DNA of 64,000 nt from Punica granatum (GCF_007655135.1 NW_022204038.1:1-64000); one strand, 5' to 3'; counted from the first letter of the stretch, positions 12,777 to 25,572 are shown. Made by a program: numbers and translations. Notes: generated by a model from the letters alone, not told the origin.

Positions 12777-12984
12777 AATTCCTGAAGATTAGTTCGTTAA
12801 ATTCGTACGGTAGAATTTCCCTACGTGTCCTTATAAATTTCATTATATAAAGATTTTTTTGAAAGTTTCCTTTCAAAATAATGTGTACGATATATATTTG
12901 TTTGAAACAAATTGATTACAATAGTTAGTAATGATCCATTAAAGTTGTAACGGGGAACGGGGAGAGGCTGCATGCATCGGCAAC

Positions 12985-13110
12985 ATAATGAGTGAGGACG
13001 CCCCCATCACCTTGGACTTCCCATGCGACCACGGCTGTGTCTTAGTGGACAACTCTAGCATCGTCACCAAGTTCCCCTACGATCCGCTAATGTCTCATGT
13101 TACCAAATAT
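12985..13110 (+). pseudogene. Unidentified short coding-like relic
   Basis: A GC-richer stretch that reads in one frame as SEDAPITLDFPC then, in the sister copies, DHVCVLVDNSS and a short tail ending near MSHVTKY. Related fragments lie at 12394-12474, 11463-11565 and 43330-43460; the 11.5 kb copy has a five-base insertion that shifts its frame. Repeated conservation of the phrase TLDFPC suggests a once-coding piece carried inside the dispersed repeats. No family was recognised, and the surrounding DNA has no open gene structure. Confidence 0.3.
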
Positions 13111-13904
13111 AGTTTTAGTGTTCACGTGTTGTGCGAGTATATAAAAATTAATAAAATTTAGTTTATTCGATTTCTTCTTTAAGAATCTTTTAATTTATGT
13201 AGGCAACTCTTTTCCGAAATTATCTTTGATACTTCCATTCACGATGGATGATTTTTTTTTTTTAAATTTATGAAGGGGACGGCCCTAATGCTGTGTTGGC
13301 AAAGCCAACTTCTTGGCTTCCCCATCGAGTCGAGCAGCCTCGAATAGCTCGGAAGCCGCCGGAATAGTGTTTATTTAGGTTTAGGAAAAAAAAAGCATTG
13401 GCTATTCAGTCCAAATTAGGGAGTTGCTCGTTGTCCCATGCAAGAAATAACGCATTTGAACCGAGCTTCTGGTTTTTCTCTAAAAACTCGGAACGTTCCG
13501 CCATTGTAATTTTTCCAAAAAATTGTTAATATCTTATACATGCTTTATGCATAGAATGTAGAAAATGCCTTTCCATTATCCTATATACGTACTTAGAATG
13601 TAGAATGCATGGGACGAATAGGGTGGAATTCCCCACTTTTTTTTTTAATTATTTTTTAAGAAAACTATCATTGTCATTTTCAGAATTTCAATTTTTTATG
13701 TCATGTCACAGTGCTTTGTAATTATAACTTACTCGAGAAAAGCTCTTACGTTGCTATGGATTAATTTCAATATAACATGATATATCAATTTTTTGTTTAG
13801 GTTATATGTTAAGTTATGATGTTGGCGTTATTATCAGTTATTTTATTATTTATAGTAAGATTTCCACACAAGTACGCTATGATTAGAGCATACCCGTTCC
13901 ACCC

Positions 13905-14335
13905 TCACCATACATCTTTAATTAATCCTCTTCTATTTCCATCGGTGCTCTTGAAGCTTGATTGTAATCGGAAAAAGTAATTCACACCTCGATTGAATTT
14001 CACTTGGAATTGACATACGTCATCGAATTTGATAGGATCTTGCTTTCTAAACGGAAAATTATTGACAACACATCTAAGGTTGACATATTGAGTTGTGCTT
14101 GGTGTTGTCAAAAAAAAAAAAGATTCGAAAATAGGCAAAGATACCTTGTATGGTAAACTGATCAATCTGATTTCTATCAAGAGTGTGCAATCAGTAGTGT
14201 AGGCCCCGTTGATGTAAATGAGGTCTGGCTCCCTTCCAATACACCGACCCAAAACCCACTTCGTCCATACGCAGGACCGACGCGACGTCCTTGTCGTCCA
14301 TACACTTGTTGTGGGTAACGTCATCTTGCTGCGTG
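13905..14335 (-). pseudogene. Unidentified gene relic, two exon-like blocks
   Basis: Two GC-richer minus-strand blocks, about 14193-14335 and 13905-14110, separated by AT-rich DNA, look like exons of a decayed gene. The upstream block reads QQDDVTHNKCMDDKDVAS and later EVGFG before its frame breaks. The downstream block reads YVNLRCVVNNFPFRKQDP and continues open to DVW and a stop. Both blocks have a diverged paralogue at 19930-20300 and near-identical partners at 44265-44690. Family not recognised; no complete frame exists. Confidence 0.35.
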
Positions 14336-14396
14336 GTCGCGCCTGGGTCTTTACAACAGTTGTTGGATATGGAAAATGTGCTTTATGAGTTTCACG

Positions 14397-15083
14397 AAGG
14401 GTATAAATGAAACGAGACTATTCGCGAATCGTTCGGGCTCGGTTAGACAAAAACTTGAGTTCAACTCGCTTTTATTAAGCTCGAGCTTAGCTCGGGCTCC
14501 TGCTCGCCAGCTAAATAAGTCAAGCAGAGCTTAATAGTATTCGACTCGTAAAACTTGTGAGTTTGAATGAACTTTTATCATCATCATCATCGTCATCGTC
14601 ATCATCATCATCATCATCACTGATTTAATATATTGATTTTAATCCTTTTATGGACGAAACTCTAATAGTATTTTCGTATCATTAAACGTAGTATTTTAAT
14701 TGATCTCCATGTGATTTAAATTTGAGTACTACCGAGTTGCAATTGGTATTTTTGAATTATATTTTACATGATATTATTATTTTATAATTTAGTTTATAGT
14801 TTTTTTCGAGCCTAAATGAGCTTGAGCTCAAGCATAAGCCCGAGCCGAGTCCGACCTTTCTATTGAACTTGGCCCATTGGCTGAGCCTCACACGAGTTGA
14901 GCCCGAGCCCGAGCCCAAGCTCGAGTTTGAGCCTTTGATTTGTCTAACTAGCCGAGCTCAAACTAAGGCTTTCAAGTTAGATCAAGATCAAGCTCAAACT
15001 CAAACTTGAGCCTGAGAAAAGTTTGACGAGGTCAAACTTGAACCTTGTATATTCGGGTTTGGCTTGGCTCATTTGCACCCTTA
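14397..15083. mobile_element. hAT-like element with GAGCTCGAG-rich ends
   Basis: Ends AAGGGTATAAATGA and TCATTTGCACCCTTA are inverted repeats. Flanks GTTTCACG (left) and GTTTCACA (right) form an 8-bp target duplication with one mismatch, the size expected for hAT. Subterminal DNA is rich in GAGCTCGAGC and GCCCGAG motifs on both sides. A run of TCA/TCG triplets lies at about 14577-14620. No transposase frame. An identical arrangement at 44734-45416 shows the insertion predates the duplication. Confidence 0.8.
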
Positions 15084-15532
15084 GTTTCACATATCAAACT
15101 CATCTGATAAGTTTAAAGTGCCACATGGGACCATGGTCTTAGAATGAGATTGATAGCGAGGAAAATATAGACACATATAGTTTTACCATTAGAATAACGA
15201 TTAGATCTATTGGTCTCAAGTTGAAGATAATGATGTAGAGGCACAGATAATTTTATAACCGAGATTAAATCTATTGGCCTAAGTTGAAGATAATGTGATC
15301 CAACTACTTTTAATTTTTTTTTTGTTACAAAGGAGACTCAATACTTAGTACAATGAAAGAGAAATTCTAAATAGTTAATAAATGAATATGGATAATTCTA
15401 CTAGATATTAAACTTGCAATCTCTAAGTCAACATGTGAGAGCCTGCGTCATAACGCTAGATATATATTTTTGGCTACTTTTGATTTTAATAACTTAAAAA
15501 AGAATACATATAGTGGTCCATAGCCATTTGTA

Positions 15533-18500
15533 TCTATATCTGTACTATTATCAAGTAAGAAGGAGGGTTTCGTTTAACTTTCCTTTCAGCAAAACCCCAT
15601 AATGCAATAACTATAATTAAAAGGGCAAAATATATAAGATGGCCCAACGTTTGCACTTTGTTTCAAACTTAGCACTACTTTTAAATATTTATTACATATA
15701 TAAAAGTTTGGAGCTCATTATTGTATTTCTCCACATTTCAAAATTCTCATTTTGCCTTTCAATGTATGTAAGCAGTTTCTTAATTCTTATTTTATCGATT
15801 CAATGTACGTGAACATCTTCCTAAACTCTATTCGATCATTCAATGTATGAATACATATTTTCTACATGACCATTTGTATTAATGTCCGGTGAAAGAAAAT
15901 ATAATGCATACCGAAATCATTGAAGTATTTTTTCACTTACGGCTACCAATAATTATGCCTCCTAAATCACAATTTAGATCATGGTACCTCTCCAATTCAA
16001 AAAGACATGCAACATATATAATACCTCTTTATCACTATTTTAATAATAAAAAAAATACCCTTTCAACTTTGAAAAGCACGAACCTATATCCCTCTATATG
16101 TCTATTTAATTATACTTTTATAACTTATGACCGCATATACCTTTTCATGTAAATCACATCCTTCGCACTAATCATTAATTTTAAATGCATTTTCTTCATT
16201 AATAATATATATGTATACATATATATATATACTAATTATAAAAGTATGAAGTTCCTTTTGGTTTCTCCACATTTGTTTTTTTTTTCATTTAACCCCTTTT
16301 ATTTTTCTTTTCCCACTTTTATAATTCATAATCGGACTCTTATATCAAATTAGTGCTTGTCTTTTTATGAAAAGTTGCCTTTTGCACAAATAAATCTTAT
16401 CATGCCTTTCTACTTCCTAGCAAACGGTAATGGTGGCCCCTCATGGAAAGCCATTTAAATGTTATCAATTCTTGAAGTAACGGTAAGATTCCTTTCCACT
16501 CACAATAATAATTGAACTGCTCTCACTCTTCCAAGAAATATAACAAGAAATTTTGAAGGGCTTTGTACATTTACATGGAAGGTATCATTCTTCCAAATAG
16601 GGACGATTGTATGATGAGTAATTTAAGCAACTTTTTCCCAACGTTTCGCAAATTTGGAGAACTCTTTATTTGAGAGAAGTATTTTCCTTAAAAAGAGATT
16701 GTCTGACAGAGAAGATCAAAATTTGATGAGGACATGCAGCAACAGCCGAAGATTAATTTTCCATGGGTTTGTGTCTAGTCTTGCTTCTATTTTTCAAAAG
16801 GTTTTGTTTTTCTTTTAAAATGTTTATATAGAGAAATAATGGTGTGACATATTACATTGAAAATCTTTTGGGTTTAAATTAAAACATAAAATCATCCATT
16901 TTCTATTCCTCTCTTTGTTCTATTCCTCTCTCCATCCCTATTTGTCTCACTTTTTCTCTTTCTTTTGGCAAGCCACTGTTGCCGACATGATCGATGCTCA
17001 TCGCACCCCACCTACTGCCACCATGACGTTGTCAGGATCATCATCCTGCCATCTCATCGAGGCGATCTGATATCTCACCGCTGAGGTCTTGTCACAGTGA
17101 TCTAGGGCTCGTCATTGATCATTGATGCGACGTAGTAGATGGGCTAGCAAGAGACTAAGCAGGAAAAGGTTTAATTGGTGCCAAGTTAACGGCCTAAATT
17201 CTGGAAGAGGTGAGTGCCTTAGAAAGGAAAGTTGGGAAGGGGGAGAGGAGAGGGGATGATTTTATATTTTGTAACATAATTTTTCCTCAATCTATGCTGA
17301 CATGGCTGCCTTTGATTGGTGCCTGCGAAAGGTCCCCTTTAGGGAGAGAGAACATATATGTAATAGCGTGGGAGCGCGGAAGTAGCCGTACCCCCAGGAT
17401 TGTGACGATCATTGGATGGAGGACATGATTAAAGGTGAATGTACATATGAAATTATATCTATTTATTTATTTTATTAATTTCAAAGAGTTTTCAGGGAAA
17501 AAATTGAGGAGTTTCTATTTCCTTCTTTTTGGAAATTTTCCGTCTTATAACTTTTTAAACTGGTTTTTTTGTTTATTTATTACTTGTAAGAGGGGCATTA
17601 TATCTTATTCTTATTTGTTAGTCGGGCACTTTTTTATCAGTTGTAAAATTAAACTTTAAATTCCAATGGTTGCTTATCATTCTTCGGAGGATAAACTATT
17701 GCATTTTTTCGTAGATTCGATCATTTAAAATTATTCAACAGCATATTTTCATTTCCAAACTGTTCATTGCACTGATAGAATGGCGAAATAATATATTTTG
17801 CTGGAGAAAGCTTTTCTCTTTTTATTTAGATTTGCACCATATGATATCAAGAAGCTCAACAGGTTCCGATAAATATAGGTTAGAGCCTAGATGATCTTTA
17901 AATACATTAGTCGCGTAGATGTATGTGCTTTCGTTATATAAAGCTTGTTATGGCTAACGAATGGACATTTCATTGCGAGAAGAATGATTTCAAAATTTAT
18001 ATTTTGGTAGGTCTATATGTGGGCATGCATAAGTAAGGTATATCCCGAAATGATTATGATTGGGTCATATAGATGGGAAGTCAATGTAAAGAAACTTTCA
18101 GCATTTCTGATAAATTATTGCCCGTAGAAATATAATCTATAATGAGTTCAAGGGTTTTCGACGAAATATTCACCAGAATTTCATCTGATAATATGTCAAA
18201 ATATTTTATAAATAAGATATTGTTCAAACAACTTACCAGTGAAAATTTTGTCGGAAATAGATTGGAAAGTTCTCCCCAAAACAATTTACTAAAAATAAAA
18301 ATATTTGTTGATGAAATTTTCATTGGAAACATTGAACAAATATAGAGCTCATGGGTCATTTTTCTTGCAGAAAATTAATTTCTTGGAATAAAGTGGCATG
18401 CCATGAGGTTATTTGGTAAAAGACCACCGCCTGGTCTGATTCATTTCATTATAATTTTTTAAGTATAATTTCCAACAAAATTCAAATTTTATTTGATCTC

Positions 18501-18801
18501 ACAAAATATTCAAATTAAGAAAATCAAATATTTTGTCAGAAAAAGTAGAAATTATTTCCTTTTCTTTTATGAATTTTCTATGAAAATTTTATTTTTTTAA
18601 AAAATTATCAGAAAATTTTCAAGAGAAAAGAAGGGATATCCAACGAAATATCCATTAAGAAAGGAGACTACCCTAGCCACTAAAACAAAGTCAATTTATA
18701 TAATTTATTAATTATAATCATGTATAATAATAAAATAAATTTGAATTCTTATTTCATTAATATATCGTACTACGAGTGCAATGCACGCGCTTGTCTACTA
18801 G
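15533..18801 (+). mobile_element. Helitron-like non-autonomous element (3' end clear)
   Basis: The 3' end has a short hairpin (GTGC-AAT-GCAC) about 15 bases before a terminal CTAG followed by T at 18798-18802, the Helitron signature. The 5' end is less certain: TCTATATCTGTACTATTATC after an A at 15533 fits, but ACTAATTATAAAAGTATG near 16225 is another candidate. No Rep/helicase is encoded. The part at 16980-17210 is GC-richer and may be captured sequence; the frame 17210-17428 there has no recognisable domain. Small overlapping frames at 18081-18359 are conserved in copy 2, probably only because the duplication is young. Counterpart: 45865-49134. Confidence 0.5.
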
Positions 18802-19925
18802 TTACATAATGCATGCCATTGTGTTTCCGTCCAAAATTAACAATTTCACTGATGTGGTATGCCTATTTGAGAAAAAAATATTAAAATAAAATAAAATTAG
18901 AGAAAAATCCAAAAAATAATAAAAATTCAGAAAAAGTACAAAAAAATTCAGAAAGTTTTTTTAATGAAAATAAATTCTTAAAATTATCATTTCAAAATTA
19001 AAAGGAAAGCTCAGAAAAATTTGGAACAGTAGAATTTTAGTTCAATGCATGAGCGAATTACCACAAAGGTGATTTTTCTCAGTAGAGGTTCTTGAATAAC
19101 CTTATCTGTTTGTAACTTTTCATGAATGGTTTTAGTTTTTGGATGATTGCATTAACCTTTTATCAATTCACACAATTGGATGAATTTTCTACTTAATTTT
19201 TTTCCTAGTCCTCTAGTAATTTTAGTTATTTTAAATTTATTTTTGAATTTTATTTAATTGTTTTGATCTTTTTATTTCAGAACTTAATTTTTCTATTTGT
19301 TCCCAAATCTTTTTGATTTGTTTCTTTAGTACTTTAGTGGTTCCTATTCATGTCTTGTTCCTTGGATTATTCACAAGTGGTATTCAAGCTCTTACTTTTG
19401 CAACCTTAGTTGCGACTTTTATAGGCGAATCCATGGAGGGCCATCATTGACGAGCTTTCTTTTATTTTATTTTTTTTTATTTTTCTGAATTTTTTTTAAA
19501 TTTCTTTGAATATTTCTTTGTTTTATTTTATTTTTTAATTCTTAAAATTTTTTTTGTATTTGTTTCAAAAATTTTGAAAATTTTCCTTAAGTTTGAAAGC
19601 TTTTTAGAATTTTCAAAATTTTCTATATTTCAAATATAATTCTGAATGTTCTATAATTTTTTTTTTGTTTTTTGTAATTTTATTAAAATTTATTTATCTT
19701 TTTATAATTTTTTAAAGGTTTTTTATGTGGTGGAAAGCAAGGAATGGTTTTCCCACGTGCAAAAGTGGTCCTTTTTTAACATGTTTAATATGACCATGTC
19801 AACAAATGGATGGAAAACATTAAATAAATTGGACGGCATATGCCATTTTTTAGATAAAACGAAAGCTCGTGGTTGTCTTCTTGCGATGCTCTTGAATCTT
19901 GCTTGTGATCAGAAAATATGGTTCA
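18802..19925. other. Gene-free low-complexity AT-rich stretch
   Basis: Long runs of A/T with short imperfect repeats such as TTTTATTTTTT and TTTTCAAAATTTTC. An open frame at 19646-19933 enters a less biased part (GWKTLNKLDGICHFLDKTKA) that stays open in copy 2 (50056-50262). It has no recognised domain and no good gene context. Confidence 0.5.
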
Positions 19926-19929
19926 CATC

Positions 19930-20300
19930 TTGATTGAATTTTACTTGGAATTTACATATGTCGGCCAACTTCATACCATCTTGCTTTTTGAAGGAGGAGA
20001 TTTATTGAAATTAACAGATCTAAGGTTCATATAGAGTTGAGCTTAGTGTTGTCGGCATAGAATTGACGAGAAAATAGGCAAAAGATTCTTCGTGAACGAG
20101 AATCTAATTAACGCAGCAGGAAAGTGACCTATGGGCAATCTTATCTCAATCATTTGGGAGCGTAGGCCCCGATGATGTAATGAGGTCTGGCTTCCAATGT
20201 CCCCAACCCAAAACCCACGTGATGTCCGTACATAGAATACGACGCGGCATATTTGTCGTCCATACGGATGACGTCAGCTTGCTTCGTGGACCCGCCTGAT
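19930..20300 (-). pseudogene. Second unidentified gene relic, paralogue of 13905-14335
   Basis: Aligns by eye to both blocks at 13905-14335, including ATTGAATTTTACTTGGAATT and GTAGGCCCCG. The upstream block reads open on the minus strand for about 47 codons, including RMDDKYAASYSMYGHHVGFG and then YIIGAY before a stop. The downstream block is broken by stops. In copy 2 (50270-50640) the same frame gains a stop. The tyrosine- and glycine-rich peptide was not matched to any family. Confidence 0.35.
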
Positions 20301-20350
20301 TCTCCATAAGATTTGGAACATGTGTTTTTATAAGTTTCTCATGCCAAATG

Positions 20351-22189
20351 TGTTAGTGATATGCCATAAAGTCTCATTTATGTATTTGAATAATTTTTTT
20401 TTATGGTAATAAAATTTATTCTATTATTCGTATATTGTCTATGTTTATTATAATAAAGTTCTTAAGATATTTTGAATGCTTCATTCTTAAGAGTTAAGAA
20501 TATGAGTGACGAAATAATTCGGTAAGAATATCTTTAAACTGTTCACTATCGTAAGAGACTTAAATTGACATTATTTCTCCATATAGATCGTCACCTTTGT
20601 CTATTTCCATGATTAGTATACAGATACTAATGAAGATGGAGTAGTGAGTCTCATTCTATCTAATAACTATTATCATGACATATACGTTGATACTTATTAC
20701 GTGCATATATTATCTGGATCGTATTAGTACATATAGTCCTTAGACCTGATATGAAACGCTATCTCAAGTATGGGTGATTAGGATTTGCTACAGCTAATAT
20801 ATTTGTGCTTAGCATGAGTATTCGGTAGATAGTGGTCCCAGTTAGTTATACTTGGAGTTAGGTGTCCAATCAAGACGGGATTCGCTAACCTGAGTAAACG
20901 GGGAAAATGTCCTATGGATATGATTTTTGTTATAGATCGAGAAATTCTCGGCCGGAGTAGATAGACTCGAACAGAAAAGAGTTTCTGTTCAAGTACTACA
21001 GATCTAAGAATGAAATTAGAGAATTCATATAATTGGTTATAGAGTTTGGCATTTACCGTAACTCTGGTTAGATCGGAATCTTATAGTGAAGGGATTCAAT
21101 GCATGGCATATACGATGAGAGGTTCATCAGATTGTTTCAATTATACATTCGTCATCATTTGGATAGTCACGATATGCTGCTAGGTGTCACTCGTGAACTT
21201 TGCGAACCAAGGGCATTTTGGGAATTATGCTTTTGGTTACATAAAGAGTTTCCGATAGTGTCAAATTAGTTGATACTATAATCCCATTGCTATTTGATGA
21301 TAAACCTAGTTAGTCACACACATTGAGCGTGTTTAAATCGAGAAAAAAATTAATCATAATTAAGGAAGTTACTTAGGAATTAATTATCGAATGAGGCTTG
21401 CAATGTGGTTGCAAGAATGCTAGCACATCCTGAAGCCGAGTTCAATATCTATATAAATTTAATTAAGGAAATACGATAGTTTCCTTATTTGAAGAATTTC
21501 TATAAATAGATTGTCTATTGATGGAAACTTGTGTCAAGGACTTGTTTGATCTTTCTTTCTTACAACAATGGCAAGTCATTGGATGACTTAAGTGCGAGGA
21601 CTCATTTGTGATTTATTAATTAATGTGGATTATTTAATAATTACATTTTAGTCCCTAGGGTAAAAATATATATAGATATGTTCTTACAGATAATCATATA
21701 ATGCAATCGATCATCAACCGATATTAGAGAGAAAGAGAGAAGGTTTCGACTGAGGCAATCAATAAGCAACTTCGCCGCACAAATTCCAAGGTTGATCGGA
21801 GTTCTTTTCGGTTCCGGTTCTGCGCTTCGGTGTTGTCTTTGACGTCCTTGAAGAGATCCCTTCATTCTGTGATGATTCCGTTCGAGATCGATGACCTAGA
21901 TCGGAATGTACGGGTCGAGAAGAGTCTAATCTCGGTGGAGACGTGCTCATGTGGACGAACTAGAGACCAGAAACTTGGGCGGTTAGTTTGATCGACTCGA
22001 ATCAACAAAGTTATTATAAAAGTCTAAACTTTTCTTGTAAATTCGATATGTGATGTTGTTTATTCGTTTAGAAGGTAATTTTTATATCAATAGATGATCT
22101 TGAAGTTTTCGATTAAAAGAGCACGAGATAAAAATTTGATTTTTATCATAATTAACTTTTTCGCTGCACACGTGCTCGGTTTTCTAACA
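20351..22189 (+). mobile_element. Solo LTR, Copia-like, 5-bp target duplication AAATG
   Basis: Begins TGTTAG and ends CTAACA, perfect short inverted termini of an LTR, and is bounded on both sides by AAATG (20346-20350 and 22190-22194). Length 1839 bases with no internal coding region, so it is a solo LTR left by recombination. A TATA-like CTATAAATAG sits near 21500 with a plausible transcription start downstream, supporting plus orientation. Copy 2 has the same element with the same flanks at 50684-52576, so insertion came before the duplication. Confidence 0.88.
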
Positions 22190-22397
22190 AAATGGTCCCA
22201 TAAGTTCGAGATATCAAACTGGACAATTATCAAAAAACCGGTTTGGGGTGGGGGGGGGGGGGGGGATATCTAATTGGGCCAATCATGGGGACCAAGACCT
22301 CTTGTTCTTAGGTGGAAGACAATGTGACTTAAATTATTTTTAATTTTAATAACTAGAAAAAGAAATCCGGTTCTTGAACACTATACAAATGGCTATG

Positions 22398-22428
<31 letters not shown>

Positions 22429-23072
22429 GGTCCGACATATACGTGTTGTGTCACAGTGATATAGTAAGAGCTCAATTCACATGTTGGAAGTGTGTACTAT
22501 AAACAAGCAACGAGTCCACATGAATTTAAAGGATAAAAAGGAAATTATGACAAGCGTATAGATTACTTTGTTAAAATTTGTATTTTTATAATGAGTAGAT
22601 TTCCCCTAGGTATAAATATAAATTCCATTATATAATGATGACATCTCTGAAATAATTTGAAAGTTTTCGGCCAAAAAAATAAGGACCACAACGGTACCGA
22701 ACAACTTTCTACCTGCTTTTCCAAATTATCTTGTCTCTCTAAGTTGTACAATGACAACCTTTTATTATTTATGTAAGTACAGATGAATTTACTGGTGAAT
22801 AAAAATATAACAAAATTTAGAAAAATTATTATTATAAGTACTTTATTATATATATCTATATAGATATAGTAAAAGATGATTTGCAAGAGCGATAAATGTA
22901 CTTTAATTAATACAATCTATATATGACTCATTATATTAGTACAATTAACTCATTATATCTATCTATATCTATGCGTATAGTAAAATATGACTCGCAAGAG
23001 CAATAAATGTGCTTTAATTATCTATATACATATAGTAAAAGAAGAGCAACAAATGTGCTTTAATTAATACCA
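22190..23072. repeat. Dispersed repeat, G-run and A/T microsatellites
   Basis: Contains a further copy of the module described at 9885-12060 (from about 22198), a run of G at about 22249-22265, and an (AT)n run near 22400-22428. A block at 22786-22920 is repeated at 25783-25925. No gene seen. Confidence 0.6.
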
Positions 23073-23495
23073 TCTATATATATATATATATATATAAAGT
23101 GGCATCCCTACAATAAATAGGGATATAACCTTAAATATTTATATAATTAACTCATTATATAATTTGAAAAATGAGCAAACAATATGAACAAATGTAAATA
23201 AGTATATCGATATATTTATAAACAACAGAAATGATGATTTAATTTTCCATTCACATGGACAAATAATATGACAAAAATATATCAATAATATATATATATC
23301 TCATATATGATCTATCTATCTATCTATCTATATATATATAATATGATCAGATTAATAATTAGCAAAAAGCCTTCCATGCTAACCAATATGCATTATTAAA
23401 ATGAAAGAAGAGTAATAAAGTAATTTCCACATTTGTTTTCATGCAGTTAATTTCATAGTCATTAGTCATAAAAATTAAGAGCCAAAATTAGTACC

Positions 23496-23530
<35 letters not shown>

Positions 23531-25568
23531 TACATCCCCTGTAGTAATATTTGTACAATTAACTCATTATATAATTTGAAAAATAGACAAACAATATGAA
23601 CAAATATAAATAAGTTTGATGATTTAATTTCCAGTTCACATAGACAAATAATACGAACACGGATTTTTATGGTGAAATAATATGACAAAAATATATCAAT
23701 AATATATATAGATCTCATATATGATCTATCTATATATCTATATATATAAATAAATATGGTCAGATTAATAATTAGCAAAATGCCTTCCAGCCAATTTGCA
23801 AAATTAAAATGACAGAAGACTAACAAATGAATTTCCATATTTGTTTTCATGCATTTAATTTCATAGTCATTAGTCATAAAAATTAAGAGCCGAAATTAGA
23901 ACATAAAAGTTAACTTCCATATTTATTTTTCATGCATTTTATTTCATAGTCAGTTATAGAAATTAAAAGCTAAAATTAGTACTGAAATCATTACTATTTG
24001 TAACTGCTCAATAAAGAATAGCATGCAATAATAAATTAAATAACAATGAATCAATGTATTGAAATGTCCCTATATATGGAGGTGAGCCCCGTGTAATTTC
24101 ATGCCTCAAGAATAGTACGATGGTCCACCTTTTGGAGTTCTCCCCATGTTTGTGATGATAGTCTACTTTTTCACATGAGATAGAGATTCCGTAATGAGAT
24201 TCTCGCCAAATACAAAAGTGCTCTTACTGTCTACTTTTTCTCATCAAGCGTAAGTATAACTCTTTTTTTTCTTTTTGGGGTTTGAATATAACTTGAGATG
24301 GTCCTCTGCGAAGGTATAAAAGTACACATTGTTCTTTAATGTTGATTTCTTATTCTCTAGGTTTAAGTTCTATATATTGGATTATGGAGAGTTGAAGTGC
24401 CTTGAAAGTACAATATCAAATTTAGTGTTTGTCTTAGAGGAGCAATAGTGTAAGTAAATCTCTTCTAAAGTCCTTTTTTGCCTTTTCTGCCAGTATCTCT
24501 TCAAAGTTTTTTCTTCTCTTTTTACAATATATATATATATATATATATATATACTTTCAAACAGAGTGTTAGAATATATGACAAATAAATAATAAATGTT
24601 GTTAAATTTTATAATTTTTTTCTAGAATTGTTTAAGCAGAAAATAAGATAAATATTTTACCTACAATATATATATATATATATATATGTAAATTCATATT
24701 TATTTGTGTTTAGATAAAGCTCGCCATAGAAAAAATTAGAATCGAATTAGTACATATGTAAGAAACGGGTGATCATACTATACAAATATTAAACAATTTA
24801 AAAGAAGAATCTCTGTGAAGGTAGAAGTTGAGAATTATTCATGTATAGCATAAATATTTTAAGTATGCAGGCAAAAAGATAATGAAGAAAGAATATAATT
24901 AATTTAACAGCTAATCCTTTTATTTTACTATTTTCTGGTTAATTTTATTTTACTACTTTTAGATGTCTGCTCTTTATATTTTGTACGAGGCATCAGAGTA
25001 AAAGATATGGAGGATTATATCAACATTTGGGTAAAAGTAAATATTATTACTGGTAAAAATTTATAAGTAATTAATAAATTGATCTTATACCACTTTTATG
25101 CATGCTTCTGGGCATGTAACAATTAATCAAAGACTATTTTATGTAATATATATGTATATATATATGACATCAAAAAATAATTCTAATATATGTTTTTCCG
25201 ACAGGGATTATTGATTCAAAATTAGTATAGTCCTTTTTTAGAATAATTATATGTTTTTTTAAATAATTGTATTCTCTTATAAATTAATTTTGTTTTATAA
25301 GATAAATACACATTTATATTATTACGATAATAAACTATCTTGATTTATAGCTATCTATAACAGATATTTGTAGTACGTGTGATATTGATATAATTTAGTT
25401 CTGAATTTTTATGACTAGAAACTTATTTGGAAGGTCAAATACAAGAATATCATTTTTGGATGCATTTATTCATATAAAAGAACAGAAATATAAATTAATT
25501 TTCAATGTATGTTTTCTATAAACAAACATAATTAAACCAACCTGTGCAAAGCACGGGCAACTAACTAG
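23073..25568 (+). mobile_element. Helitron-like element with reiterated 5' end
   Basis: Starts TCTATATATA after an A, followed by AAAGTGGCATCCC. Ends with hairpin CCTGTGC-AAA-GCACGGG (25541-25557) and CTAG (25565-25568) before T, the classic Helitron terminus. A second 5'-type start lies at 23497, so roughly 424 bases of the 5' part are tandemly repeated. No Rep/helicase frame: a non-autonomous copy. The copy in the second half (53486-55829) lacks the 3' end because the duplication stops there. Confidence 0.65.
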
Positions 25569-25572
25569 TCAG

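Larger units (their letters stand above)
931..25381 (+). repeat. Copy 1 of a large direct segmental duplication
   Basis: Collinear with 33784-55829. Homology starts at CAATTGAGTTCAACC inside the MULE at 172-1330 and ends at GTAGTACGTGTG (25370-25381). Main differences from copy 2: 2345-5553 and 8658-9329 are present here but missing there; a small hAT-like insert at 7221-7428 is only here; about 575 bases near 11352-11925 are only here; an extra rearranged block lies near 12223-12562. Copy 2 has an additional 2.6 kb hAT insertion. By hand count GDSL exon 4 differs at 3 of 250 bases, exon 3 at 5 of 234 and exon 2 at 5 of 122. The duplication is therefore recent, or the two copies are two haplotypes placed end to end by the assembler. 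Confidence 0.9.

Noticed and set aside
18081..18359. 92-aa minus-strand and 67-aa plus-strand frames conserved at 48411-48689
   Set aside because: Both strands are open over the same AT-rich DNA in a Helitron-like element; conservation is explained by the recent duplication.
23530..23877. 115-aa minus-strand frame
   Set aside because: Extreme A/T composition (Ile/Tyr-rich) inside a Helitron-like element; no domain.
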